Assembly (NCBI RefSeq): GCF_009389715.1
Contig: NC_052399.1
Span: 20,397,545-20,461,544 of the forward strand
Direction of reading: 5' to 3'
From: Phoenix dactylifera
Taxonomy: Eukaryota; Streptophyta; Magnoliopsida; Arecales; Arecaceae
Length of the DNA stretch: 64,000 bases
Translations under genes and position numbers: made by a program
Notes under the pieces: generated by a model
What the model was told of the DNA's origin: nothing
Seen by the model: only the letters and a program-made list of their open reading frames with translations
Database searches by the model: none
Shown here: positions 47,992 to 59,889 of the stretch, piece after piece
Layout: each line of letters starts with the position of its first letter
Position numbering within the stretch: position 1 is the first letter of the stretch

Positions 47992-49535
47992 ATAATCCTA
48001 ATAAACCATAAACTTTATGAAACAATCACCATAAAAGTTGAAGATATAGTATTTTATGCCAGAATTATATCCTCTTTGTTATTATATTACAATAGTTTCT
48101 TATTTTTTTGGATAGTTTATAAGTTGTTGAATATTTCTTTTGAATACTTAAAAAGTAGTCCTTCAACGCATTTCCAAGAAGAAAACAATTAGAAAGAAAC
48201 AAAACATAAATATTTCTAAGCAATTAAACGTGCAGTTTAAGTTACTGATAAAAATTGTTCTTTTGAGACAACTATTAATAAGAATCATAAGAGTGGTTTT
48301 GTATAAGTTATGACTAATGTAAAGATCGAGTGGCCATACTATATTAGAATTATCATCATTTTTGGAATTTTAAAGATTAATAGTATGGAAGATGATCCAG
48401 TTCTATGTAAAGATAAAAATTTCAGAGTGTTCTGATAATAAACAATTATATGATACATTACTTTTGGCTTATCCTTCATCTTGTTGGGTTGTGCTAGTTT
48501 GTAATTGTAGACTGTGAGAGTGATCATCGATAATTTTACTCATGAGAAGTAACTATCGTTGCATAGATGGAAACATTATTTCTCCAACCACCAACAACAT
48601 CCAATAATGGCATTATTGCATGCAGGGGAAACTGAAACACAAGTTTATCAACTTATCTGGCTGTCAGAGGAGAAATAAAGCAGTCTGAACTTGTCAGTTG
48701 CAGCCTGTCTGATTTGAATGGATTGCAATAAAGAAGAGAATCATGAATACTTATTCAGTCCTATTCCGATGGATGATGTATCATGGCATGATAATGAAGG
48801 CTCTCTACTTTCTTACCTGTTTGATTCTCCTTCTTGGAAAAATTTGAGCCAATACTGGTGAAAGATTACTATGACATGAAAAGGATGCCAAAGGTCTCTC
48901 CATTTCTTATGCTGCGCAAAATGAGTAAATAACGCGCCTAATTTTTACAAGACTCATCGAGCAAGCTGCAGGTATTTCGAGATCAAAGCGATCATCCAGA
49001 AAAATGAAACAAAAACTGGTATGTAGGACCCGAATGGAGTTCTAAAAAATTCATCGAGCATATTTCTCCAGATAGCTGGACACAAGCTTTAAACTTAAAA
49101 TTAGATCTCAAATTCCTTGTAACTTTGGAAGGATAGTGGGACCCGATCAGGAACAAAAGTCGGACACTTTGCACCCAACATTTCACCAAATCAGCTTGGC
49201 CAAGAGGTGTATAGAATGGTGGTGAATGACCAAAGAATAGTCAATACAAATGTCACGAACGGGCCTATCAGGCAACTTAAATTTCAGAATTGAAAGAATT
49301 AAACTTTGATAACAATAAAATTTACGATGTCAGAGAATCTAAGATGCAACTACTTTTCCTTACTGCCATCACAGAGAATCCATAGCCTGCATCAGCATTC
49401 CACCTCAGATGGAGCAAGACATTCAGGAGGATCCTGAAGACCGCTACGATCTCCTCTTTTCTGGAGGAAATTCTTGGCTTCCAGCTACTCCAAGAACCCC
49501 TTTTCGATGATAACTCGGTGCCCGCTATCTTGAAG
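47992..49535. other. Spacer and 3' flank of the phosphatase gene
   Basis: AT-rich up to about 48600. The part near 49300-49535 is probably the 3' UTR of the minus-strand phosphatase. No further gene is seen. Confidence 0.4.
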
Positions 49536-49539
49536 TCAA

Positions 49540-50430
49540 TCAATCCGTAAATATCATGAAGCAGAAGTGAAGAAGACCCAACTCAAATCTGGGATTTCTG
49601 ATTCCCACTATCTGAGAGATGTGTAAGATGGCATCCCGCGTATCCTCGAAAACAGGAGCGACCTCCAAGAACTTCATCACCTTCCGAAGCTCCCTATCCC
49701 CAAGATCATTGATGAAAGGGGCCACCGGGACTGCATTCTCCGGGTGGAACGCATAGGCATTCGGGTTATCATCCACAATGACCACCCGATCCAAATCTCT
49801 CCCCATCACCGACAGATCCTTCACAAACTTCCCCTCCATTTCCTTGCAGGAATCCCTGTACAGGCGGTGGGATATGATCTGCCCTCCGGGGTCGAGGTGG
49901 TCGAGCACGAGGGAGGCGTACTCCCTGAGCCCCGCGGTGAAGACGACGACCTCGAAGGCCTTGGCGGCCTCTTCGAGCAGCTCGTCAACCCCCGGGCGCT
50001 TCAAAACGTAGAAGGTGAGGACCTGGCCATCGATTACGGGGTGGACGGTGAAGTCGTACCTCTCGGGAGGGGGGTCGGTCTTGGCATGGACCAGGGTCTC
50101 GTCGAGGTCCAGAATGACCGTCTTTCTTCCCGGGCAGGAGGGCGGGGGAAGGGGTATAGGGGCGGCGGGAGGTGTCGGGTCGTCGTGGGGGACGGTCTTT
50201 AGGCGGCGGAAGCCGTGCTTGCGGGATTTGGGGGTTCCAAGGATGCCCAAGCAGGAGAAGATCTTGATGAGGCGGCGGCGGCAGGAGCGGAGGGAGCGGT
50301 CGATCGACGCGGCCACGGCCGAGGGGGTGGCGATGAGGGACTTCAGGGGGGAGGGCTTCTTGCGGAGGCGGCGGCGGGCGGATTTGGGGGTGGTGGACTC
50401 GGAGAATTTCGTGGGGGTTTTGGAGACCAT
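49540..50430 (-). CDS. CTD-phosphatase-like (SCP/NIF-type) HAD phosphatase
   Basis: This is a 296-aa single-exon frame. I chose the ATG at 50430 (MVSKTPTK) over an upstream in-frame ATG at 50502, whose extra 24 residues are low-complexity and lack similarity. A basic N-terminal third (SARRRLRKKPSPLKS, RSCRRRLIKIF) precedes an FCP1-like/NIF domain. That domain has the catalytic ILDLDETL (D108, D110), then VVVFTAGLREYA, KFVKDLSVMGRDL and VVIVDDNP. These are HAD motifs I, II and III of Mg2+-dependent aspartate phosphatases that act on phosphoserine, such as the RNA polymerase II CTD. All expected catalytic residues are present. The substrate in this plant is inferred only from family. A G-run of about 13 bases lies just upstream. 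Confidence 0.9.
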   Translation of the reverse strand: MVSKTPTKFSESTTPKSARRRLRKKPSPLKSLIATPSAVAASIDRSLRSCRRRLIKIFSCLGILGTPKSRKHGFRRLKTVPHDDPTPPAAPIPLPPPSCPGRKTVILDLDETLVHAKTDPPPERYDFTVHPVIDGQVLTFYVLKRPGVDELLEEAAKAFEVVVFTAGLREYASLVLDHLDPGGQIISHRLYRDSCKEMEGKFVKDLSVMGRDLDRVVIVDDNPNAYAFHPENAVPVAPFINDLGDRELRKVMKFLEVAPVFEDTRDAILHISQIVGIRNPRFELGLLHFCFMIFTD

Positions 50431-50504
50431 TCTCGAAACTTGTTCTTCTTCGAGGGAGAAATGGGGTGCCCGGGGGGGGGGGGGAGAGGAGGAGATTGGC
50501 ACTA

Positions 50505-52560
50505 TTACTCGTTTTGAGGGGAGATGGACGCAACGGTCATGGAGGGTTCGGAAATTTGAATTTCGCTTGGTTGCAACGGTCGGGAGAAAACACGCCCCCC
50601 ATTTTATCGCATTTCTGGAAATTACTTACTGGCATAAGCTGGCCTCCGGAAATATAGAGAAGAATTGGCCGTTTTGTACATTTGAACGTTGTGATAACCT
50701 TTATGTCTGGTGGTCAAAGGTGTCAACTCGTGCCCCTTTATGATCCAACGAATCGCAAGTGAATAAGCCACTGGTGCTAGCAAAACTGCACCCTGATACA
50801 CGATAGCCAATGTGGCACTTTTTCTTCCTTCTTTTGAGGAGAGCCCTGCTAGAAAAGATAATTATGAGTTTGCTTCTCTGGATGTTGATGCCACCCAAGT
50901 GTATGATTGATGCTAAAACAATGATTTGTGCAATAGATGCATTAGAAATTATTATTCATTTCATCTCACTATTCATTCATCTCAAGATAATTTTGACAAG
51001 TTTGGAAGAAAAAAAAATTATTAGTTCACGCTGGTCTACGAACTTGGAAGCTAATCAGCCGAGCATATCCCATCTATGCTTGTTGATAGTCACAACGTTG
51101 ATTGTTATGTAGAGGAGGTGCTGCCTTTGAATCCCTCCGAGCTCTTCCTGGGTCATGCACAGGTAATATTGTGCTGGATCCCCAGATGGTAATCTTAATG
51201 TGGCCGATTTACCCTCTTTTGCAATCAGTTTCGCTACAGCACTATCGGGTGCAGATGGCCAAAATCTTTTTTAGAACTCTTTCAAGTAGTTGTTGGATAC
51301 GTTCTTCCAGTTTCCTTTGATTCTGTAAATCTATAAGGCTTCATATAATTTAGAAAACACTAGTTTTCTCGAAGCCTCTTGTTCATATCAATGCTTATTC
51401 ATAAATAGCTTCCGCAACTTCGTTGGAGAGATCAATGGAAACTCATAAAAGCGGTATGTGAATAAGTAATTGTCTGATAATGAGCAAAAAAATATCCATC
51501 TTTCTTCCATCCTTAGCGCATCCGCATCTGCTTTATCAAAGAACCGCTTCTTCATGCGCATCTTTTTTCCCTAACGAGGCGAACCAACCGCCGCTACATG
51601 TTTAACACAAGCAAGTCGCCTACTCATATTCAAAAGGCGCAGAAAGTTTTTTTTCTAGTTATTTAAATAGTGGGTCTAAGAGAATTTGAAAGCGTGCGTG
51701 TCAGCGCCGTTATCGGTTAGCGGTTTTAATTTGTTTGCACAATGCCAAGAAGTTCCAAAGCCATAATGTCTCAAAACGAAGAGGCTATAGAGAAACTTTC
51801 CTGTTTTCGGAGCTGCGAGTCAATTTGCTGTGTTCGTACAGGTTATGCAGTGGATCTTATTTTTTAGCGGGTTCAGTTCCAGACTAGACTGCCACTCGAG
51901 CCGGATGATGAAATATTATCATGTCTAGTTCCTTCGGGGGATGGATTAGGCTAGTATGGATTAGCATGGCAAATCGGCCCAAGCAAGCCAAGTGTTGAAG
52001 CTAGTAATTTGGTTCAAGCAACATGGTTTATTATGGTTCACACTCGGTCCCATGCAATACACATGCATACACAGTTTGACACAATCAACATATTATGTGG
52101 TATGACAAAGTTTAAAAATTTGCACGTTCTTTGGCTTAATTTCGGCCGCCTATGACCAAGATTACGTCGTCTCAACTTTCGTTTTTGTCAATGCTCTTTT
52201 ATTATTCTTATTTTTTAAAGAAAAGGTTTTGGATCTAAATCTACCTTTTTCTTTTTGGTAAAAGATCTAATTCTTCTTTATTGCAATTCTCTTTATCCAG
52301 ATCGAGCTGAAATTTTATCCATTTCACACCATGACGTTGTCTAAAGCATAGATTTGTCACGCCGAGGGGTCACAAGAATCGGAAAGCTCATGCTTTGACT
52401 AATCCATGTCCCCATGGTAAACCGCTGAACATTCCCCTTCTAGAAAAGTGGTGACTTTTTTGCTGTGAATAAAAATATCATGTGATTGAAGTGCTCCATT
52501 TACTGCCCGTGTGGGAGGTAAAAGTAAAAGTTTTTTTATTTATTTTATAAAGTAGATAGT
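50505..52560. other. Spacer upstream of the phosphatase gene
   Basis: The first 200 bp are the likely promoter and leader. Region 51480-51830 has even composition and organelle-like texture but no recognised gene. No exon is supported. Confidence 0.35.
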
Positions 52561-52565
52561 TTATA

Positions 52566-52994
52566 TATAATAACTCAGGATCTCATCCAAAATAACTAAC
52601 CGAAAGGTATTATTTGGGTTCGTTTATCTTATATAAGTACCCAAGATATATCCAACGAATAATCGATGTGGGACTAAACACACGCCCGCACGAATCCTTA
52701 CATACTCTTTCCATTCAAGCTCTAACATCCTCGTTAGGCTAAGGATTCAAATCTAATCACAAACACCACGATCGGTCCGTGGTTAGCCCTAATGGATCCA
52801 TGCTGCAGTGTCCTCCAATTTTAATAGATTATGGGCTGGATCCGCTCTGATATCATTTGTAACAACCTACGACCTTACCTAAAATGACTAGTCGGAAGAT
52901 ATTATTTGAGTTTTTTGATTCTGTATAAGTACCCAAGATCTACTCAACGAATAACTGATATGAGAATAAACACACAACCGCACGAATCCTCATA
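52566..52994 (-). mobile_element. TRIM retroelement copy 4, complete, perfect TSD
   Basis: 429 bp long. The two LTRs are exactly 137 bp each (52566-52702 and 52858-52994). The second one starts TGTAACAACCTA and is preceded by GCTCTGATATCA at about 52844-52855, the complement of a tRNA-Met primer-binding site. Flanks are TTATA at 52561-52565 and TTATA at 52995-52999, a perfect 5-bp duplication. No protein is encoded; it depends on other retrotransposons for mobilisation. Confidence 0.9.
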
Positions 52995-52997
52995 TTA

Positions 52998-53407
52998 TAT
53001 ATAGTTTTAACACAAATATATTTTAAAAAATAAAAATAATATAAGAAAGAAAAAAAAATAACATTATAGCTTTTTTATAAAAAAAAAATACTAAAACAAT
53101 CAACTAGTTCACGGTATATATGAGTGATTCATAAGGCAACGTAATCCTTTCGTCAGCCTCAGTAGCAACATGTGAGTGAGAGATAAGGAAAAAAAGACAT
53201 TATATTTAGTTCTAACACAAATATTTTTTAAAAAGTAAAAAATGATATAAGAAAGAAAAAAATAACATTATAGCTTTTTTTTAAAAAAAATACTAAAACA
53301 ATCAAATAGTTCACGGTATATATATGAGTGATGCAGAAGGCAACGTAATCCTTGCGTCAGCCTCAGTAGCAACATGTGAGTGAGAGATAAGGAACAAAAG
53401 ACTGCAT
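52998..53407. repeat. Two-copy tandem duplication, period about 205 bp
   Basis: Both units run from TTAGTTTTAACACAAAT-like sequence through a poly-A/T stretch to AACATGTGAGTGAGAGATAAGG. The first begins immediately after the TRIM's right target duplication. Differences are small indels in the A-runs and scattered substitutions. Confidence 0.85.
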
Positions 53408-53409
53408 CA

Positions 53410-55807
53410 GAATCCCGTGAAGACACGTGGGAGGTTCCGTCTTTGAAACCTATCACAAAGTGAGTAAAAGAGGAGAGAACAGTCCAAAAGAGGAGATAAA
53501 AAGGGGTGCGACGAGACAAAGGAGGGTGGCGAGCGTGAATGGTGGGAGATCATTCGTCAACCATCTCAAATAGTGGGGGTCCTCCAATTGGCTAAGTCGC
53601 ATGGTTAGCTATTCAATAATTAAGTAGGAGAGCACGACGAGAAATATATGGTGTGAATGCTAGGAGAAAAGTTGGTGCTATGAGTTAATTACGCAAGAAT
53701 AATGCTCCGTAATCAGATGCAAGACAAGGTTGTCAATTACAATTGACTAGGCCAAAGTTTGACATATACAATTGATGGTTTAAAAGTCCATGTACAACAA
53801 TTACTCGATGTGGAAATTTATTGGCTTTGCGAGGCATTAGGAATGTAGGTTTGATTCTGCTCGCCGTGTCCGACACCAAAATTATGTTAAGATACATGCA
53901 TGTAGGTGGACTTGCCAATAAGATTTTTGTGCTACATATAATAATTAGGACGGACAATGCTTTCACTGCATAGTGGAGGCTGGTGGATTAGAGTGGGGGG
54001 ATTCAATCAAGTTTGGGCTTATCATGCATTTGAATCAGGGGTTAAGCATGGCATGAAACAAAGGAGGAGGATAAACCAAATTAGAAGACTAGACCCATCA
54101 ACCTCCAAGGTAAACGAGATGGTAAAAAATGTGACTTGATGACATCAACTAACCCATTTCTACAGTAAATTATACGATATAAAGTGTGGCATGGCATGAT
54201 CTAACATCCCGCCAGGTCCATCTACGACTAGGGCCGAAGCTTTGACGATGTCACGACTGGTAGGTTCCACTTATCTAGTCACTGCAGGAACTTCAGCATC
54301 ATCATTCAAGAGGTGAGTTAGGATTAGTTTTCAATTTGATAAGACAGGCTTGTTTTTAACTTAAAACCTGGATTGCTTCCGGCCGGAATAAGCTGCATTG
54401 ATTGGTTTTTTTGTGATGCGATTATATGAAGCAACACATCACGTTGTCACTTCATACCTTATATAAATATATATATGTTTAAGTGCCGAAAAGTAAGCTG
54501 AACCAAAGGTTTAACTCAATGTACCTGTCCAAATTCGAAAACCATTTGGCGATGGAAAAGATATGAATATTAATGAGTCAGTTATACAAGACTGTTATCC
54601 GTACCCAACTCATACCAACTTCATATCCGTCCTAGATTAGATCAAATAAAACTATAATTCATATACAAATCAAACAAATAAAAATAAAAAAATTTATTTA
54701 TAAAATATTAAATAAAATAAGAGTCAAAAATATAAAATATAAAAAATTAAATTTTCAACAAAAGTAAAAATATTTTTAGCCAAATATTTTTTAAACTAGA
54801 AAGCAATCAACTAAAAAAATAAATAATTAGGTATCATGGCATTTAACTTTTAATATATTTAATTTTATCACGAATGGGGCCGTTAAGATAAAGAATATGA
54901 TGGAAATTTATATATATTCAGATTCAATTTGGATGGGTTTTACCATTATCTCGATCCACTTTGGATCCACATTGGTCAGATAAAATCAGCCTCATAAGGC
55001 TTGAATGGTCAGATGGATACAGAATAGGGTAGAGTAAATTACCATTCTAGAAATTATAAAAATATAAATAATCTCAAAATGAATTTAAGACATACGTATT
55101 GCTTTTGTTGCTTGTCCATGATTCATGTACGTTTACCATCAAGTGCAACTGCCCCGCGGTCACAATTTAAAGCCTATAATTTAGTTAGCTGCCCAACGGG
55201 AAATGCGTCGCATCATTAAGATGTCGTATTGTTAGGTTGCGAAAATTAATTCTCCATGGGACGGAAGTCCGTTGATTGCTAAAAAGTATGCAAGTGAGGG
55301 CATGGGACCGTGTATTATATGCACTTTCCCTTCTCTTTTTTTATTATATCATCAGTTCGTAAGCATGCCGTGATTTCGAATAAATAGAGAAATTAATCCT
55401 AGCTTGCCCAGCTACCATTCTTTAAAAAATTTAAAAACAATTTATTACAATGGACCACAATCAGTATTATTAATATTTTATATTTTCACCTTTTTATGGC
55501 ATGACAAACAATGCATTGCCTTTTTTTTAAAAAAAAAACTTGTAATGTAGGAAATGAAATAATTCCCCCAAAATTATTGATGAGAAGTTTATGTACAAAA
55601 ACAAGTGTATAGGAGAGAGAAGAGGAGGAGAAGTCATTGAAAAGTTAGCAATAAAGAAGAGATGATGGAATTTAGTTTTTGTAACCATCTAGATGATGGA
55701 TTAGGCAGATGGACTCCAGATGTGTAGAATCCTACACAACACAGTATGAACTGAAGACAATGATACAAATAAGTATGAATTGCTACAAATAACTAGAGGC
55801 CAGAGAG

Positions 55808-55848
<41 letters not shown>

Positions 55849-56257
55849 AGATTCTTATCATTAGCAACACTAGTGCTTGGATTGCTGCATGTATTTGGTC
55901 TAGAGTTTGTGTAAGATCCTAGCAATTTACCATTTTTTTATGAATTGATCTACTCTCAACTTAAAAATATTTGTTTTTAATTACATAGACATTCTTTTGC
56001 TTAAAAATTAACTATGATGCCACAGGGGCCAAACTTCGTATCAAGAAAGGCAATACTCTTGTAGAATGCCATGTGGTATAAGGAGATTAGTTCGCCGGAT
56101 TGTTGTATGAAGCATCAAATCTTCTTGTGGGACATGGTAGCACAACTTTTATTTGGTATCAGGTTTGGACCCTAAAGCATTTTTAAGTATTACAAACAAA
56201 CTAAATATATAAAGTTCAAGAAAAAAATTAAGAGGTATATATATCTATATCTATCTA

Positions 56258-56317
<60 letters not shown>

Positions 56318-56660
56318 GACATATGCATTTTTTTTCCGAATGATGATAAAAGAGCTATCAAAATTGTTGGAGATGAACCATCTAAAGGGTGATTCAAACC
56401 TCCCAATGCTAAGTAGAGGCCTGCAATAGTGAGAAAAACCCCAATCTACTATATTAATTGAAAGAGTGCTATTGAGATGAAATTATATGTCAAGATTGAG
56501 GGATAGAGGAATCTAGAAGTATTGAAATATCACAAAACATTTGTCACTATATTATCATCAATATATTCGAAGTCTAAGCCAAGATAATAAAATTGAGATT
56601 AACCACCATTTTCAGATAATCATATTAACAGATTTAAATATCCACTATCATTATATAACA
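53410..56660. other. AT-rich spacer with microsatellites
   Basis: No gene is supported. (TA)n runs lie at about 55809-55845 and 56256-56315. Region 54540-55040 has the GGATAC/TATCCG-type AT-rich composition of the 10.2 kb repeat family and may be a diverged member. Confidence 0.45.
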
Positions 56661-56664
56661 TTCT

Positions 56665-57175
56665 TGATACGGCCGGGACTCGATGTCCACTAAAATTACG
56701 GCTGCCAGCTTGGCTAATCAATGGCTGAGCAACATATGGCGCACGCAATCAACGGTCGAGCGAATCTTCGGAGGGATAGTGGGGTAGTTACAATTTAGTG
56801 CAAAATCAGGGTATCGGATAAAAAAAGGCATCAACGCCTAAGGCAACAGATAAGGAAGAGGGTGAGAATCATGCAATTAAATCACAACGGACTTTCACCC
56901 TCTTCTCTGTATAAATTAGACCAAGGAACCCTAAGTAAGAGGACTTTCATCTTGCTTTTAGCTCATTGCTCGTACTCTCAAATCTCTTCTCTTTGACTAA
57001 AACTCCACTTGACCTAAGCAGAAGGATCCCAATTGAATATGTTCCGGCAATCCCTGATTGATTTTTTTTATTTACAGGTCGGATCCTAAACTACTTGGAC
57101 CAATTCCCTCTGAGCCGATCAATCACCTATTGCCAAATTACCTAACTCGGTCTGATCAGATTTTAGGCAGAAACA
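56665..57175 (+). mobile_element. Probable solo LTR, 511 bp
   Basis: Begins TGATACGGCCGGGA and ends GGCAGAAACA, so it has TG...CA ends. It is flanked by ATTCT (56660-56664) and ATACT (57176-57180), four of five identical. A TATA box (TATAAAT) lies at 56910-56916, followed by ACCAAGGAACCC. There is no adjacent internal sequence, consistent with LTR-LTR recombination. The short flank match could be chance. Confidence 0.5.
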
Positions 57176-57179
57176 ATAC

Positions 57180-57621
57180 TAGGGCTTATAATTTATTGTA
57201 TTTTGTGTTTGTAGCTTTCATGAGTGTCCCCACCTCCTCCCAAACACTGTTTGCAGGAAAGCAAGGTAAATAAAAATCACCTTGTAGAAATTTGACATTT
57301 TGTTTAAACGCATTGAAGGGGGGCGGGTCGATGGGGCAGCTTTTAATGCTCTCACCCTTCCCCATCCTGGTTTTTTCCGCCTGTGTCCGAAGCCAGAGTC
57401 AGGCCTTCACACCTTCCAAACCATTCCCCGGTTAGACCTCTTTCCCATCATTCCTTCACTCCACCGCTCATACCCGTGACTTCGGCCAAGAATACGAGTT
57501 CTACCGGTCAACTAGGTATTCTCCTACTCCCCCCTTTCCGGGCCTCCAACTGACGATAAATAGAAGCCCAAGTCGAAGGTTTCTCCCTTGTCCTTGGAGT
57601 TGCTCTCAGTGCCTCTCTTGG

Positions 57622-57657
<36 letters not shown>
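57180..57657 (+). promoter_or_regulatory. Upstream region and leader of the NIP gene
   Basis: Contains a CT-rich, even-GC stretch (57315-57600) with organelle-like texture. It ends in an uninterrupted (GA)n tract at about 57627-57656 that abuts the start codon (GAGAGAGATG). A GA-repeat leader would be a GAGA-type element or a 5' UTR purine tract. Confidence 0.45.
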
Positions 57658-57661
<4 letters not shown>

Positions 57662-59886
57662 GAGGGAGTGGAGAGAATTCGACTGCTGATGGGATGCAGG
57701 GGAGATCTATGGAGGAGGGAAACACTGGGTTTCCGAGAGACGAGGAGCGTTCTATTCCACACCCCGGCTGTGGAAATTCTGACGAAGGCTGTGCCTTTGG
57801 TCTCTCTGTTCCTTTCTTCCAAAAGGTCAAACTTCCTCCTCCCATATCTTATAATCCCATTCCTTGTTCTTTCTTTCTTATTCTCCTGTCCGCATTTTTC
57901 GGAGGTGGATTAAACGAATACTTCAATATAGTTTTTCTATCTTAGCCTGAGTTTGTTCGAGATTTGTATTTCCAATGGATCGAAGTCTGTGTTCGGAATT
58001 TTTCGTTTTTCTCCGAGAAGGAATCAAATTTAGTTGCAGTTCTCCAATACATCTATATATATTGTTGCGATTTCTGTCTTTGTTTCAATAAAAATACATC
58101 GTGCTTGGAGAGCGTTGGGCAGTTCGACCATTCTTACTTTCAATCTTTGATCAGTTAATTGGATTTGATTCTAAACCCCAACATCATTTTTATTAAACGT
58201 AAAAGAAAGCAAGACCCACCAAGATCAATATTCTTTATATATATATACATATATAAATTGTTACCAATTTGTTAGGTACGACTTTTACTGGCATGTTCTC
58301 TCAAAAAGAAGTAAATAAGGGGGTTTCCAAACATATAGATAAAATCCAGTTCCTTTTCTGATGCAAGGGGTCGGCCTTTTAAAGCTGCGGCTGTAAGTAG
58401 TTGGCCAACACCCTGATTACTCAATAGAGATGATGACTGTTTTTCTCCTCCCCCACCCCAATTTATCTTTAGATCATGGCTGAAGTGTTTTCGACCTACT
58501 TCGTGATATTCGCCGGCTGTGGCTCAGTGACGGTGAATCTAAGCAAGGGCAGTGTTACATTCCCTGGCGTATGCATTGTGTGGGGGCTGGTGGTCATGGT
58601 CATGGTGTACTCCGTCGGTCACATCTCCGGTGCTCATTTCAATCCTGCCGTCACCATTGCCTTCGCTACATGCCGGAGGTTTCCATGGAAGCAGGTTCGG
58701 AGCTTCATTGCTTCCATGTTCGAGAATTCTATGCTTTCGATACGACCATTGTTATCTCAAGTTCTTGTTTCCACCTATATATATTGCCTACGCGCAGGTG
58801 CCGGTATACGTATCAGCTCAGTTGTTGGGAGCCATCCTTGCAAGCGGTACGCTGCGGCTGCTGTTTGGAGGGAAACGTGAGCTCTTTGCAGGAACAATTC
58901 CGACTGGCTCGGATGTGCAGTCCCTGGTGCTCGAGTTCATCATCTCCTTCTTACTCATGTTTGTGATATCTGGTGTGGCCACCGACAACAGAGCGGTAAG
59001 CGTTAAAGCCGGTAGGATGAGATAGATTTATTTATATATTTTATATTATTTTTTTAATAAGTGAATCCAACATGTAAAATTTTTAATAATAAAGTTAAAG
59101 AGTGCAGGTTCGAACTCAAGACCTCTGCTCTGATAACATATCAAACAAGTAGAATATTTGAGGAAGAAAAGAAAGATTTTTTTTTTTCGTATATTACACC
59201 ATATGTTACAAGGCTATATATATACATCAATTGTGGGATGAGGATGAGATGCAGGATAAGGATGAAATGCAAAACTACTTTCTTGGAGAAGTTTCATCCA
59301 AATTTTTATATGCTCGAAACGTACTCTGGTCCCATTTTGAACTGCACGGGAGTTGATTAAACTTCTTAGCTTTCTCTTGTTCATAATGGCGATCTTATTT
59401 TATTTGCCCGTTTCTATTGTCCAGATTGGAGAATTGGCAGGGATAGCAGTTGGAGCTACCGTCCTACTAAATGTGCTAATTGCCGGGTATTCAAACATAA
59501 CCAGCCATTCAAATCTATAATGAAAAAACTTATTCTTTTTCTTTTTTAAGGTTTTTTGGTGCATGATGTAGCATGTTTGGGTCACAATTCTTGTTTGGAA
59601 ACCTTTTCTCTTGTTCGAAAGTTGCACGAATCTAGTTTCCCTTTTCTTTTTTTTTTTGGGTGACAGCCCAATATCAGGAGCATCGATGAACCCAGCGAGG
59701 AGCCTAGGCCCAGCAATTGTGGGTAACCGGTACCGGGGTATTTGGTTGTACATAGTTGGGCCTATCTGTGGCGCAGTTGCAGGAGCATGGGCCTACAACC
59801 TCATCCGCTTCACCAACAAGCCCCTGCGCGAGATCACCAAGAGCACCTCATTCCTTAAAAGCTTCGGCAGGAGCAACTCCAACTAA
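57658..59886 (+). CDS. NIP1: NIP subgroup I aquaporin (nodulin 26-like)
   Basis: Five exons: 57658-57825, 58473-58694, 58798-58995, 59425-59486 and 59667-59886. They give 289 aa and all junctions are GT/AG. Six membrane helices follow a soluble N-terminus of about 56 aa, with two NPA boxes (113-115 in HFNPAV, 225-227 in MNPARS). By alignment distance to the NPA boxes the selectivity-filter residues are W93, V213, A222 and R228. This W-V-A-R set marks NIP subgroup I, which in the family passes glycerol, some water and metalloids such as arsenite. The C-terminal KPLREITKSTSFLKS contains a serine at the site CDPKs phosphorylate in nodulin 26. The ATG directly follows a (GA)n tract. The membrane location (plasma membrane or ER) is not readable from the sequence. 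Confidence 0.95.
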
Positions 59887-59889
59887 AAC

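Noticed and set aside
50502-50502. Upstream ATG at 50502 as the start of the phosphatase
   Set aside because: The added 24 residues are Pro/Ser-rich without conservation. The ATG at 50430 begins MVSKTPTK, which fits this plant family better.
49985-50743. 182-aa and 242-aa frames overlapping the phosphatase gene
   Set aside because: Shadow frames in its GC-rich N-terminal half. The catalytic DLDETL frame is the real one.
59105-59155. GGTTCGAACTCAAGACCTCTG followed by CTCTGATAACA in a NIP intron, resembling a tRNA B box or a retroelement primer-binding site
   Set aside because: No cloverleaf can be drawn around it and no LTRs flank it. At most it is a fragment of a tRNA-related repeat.
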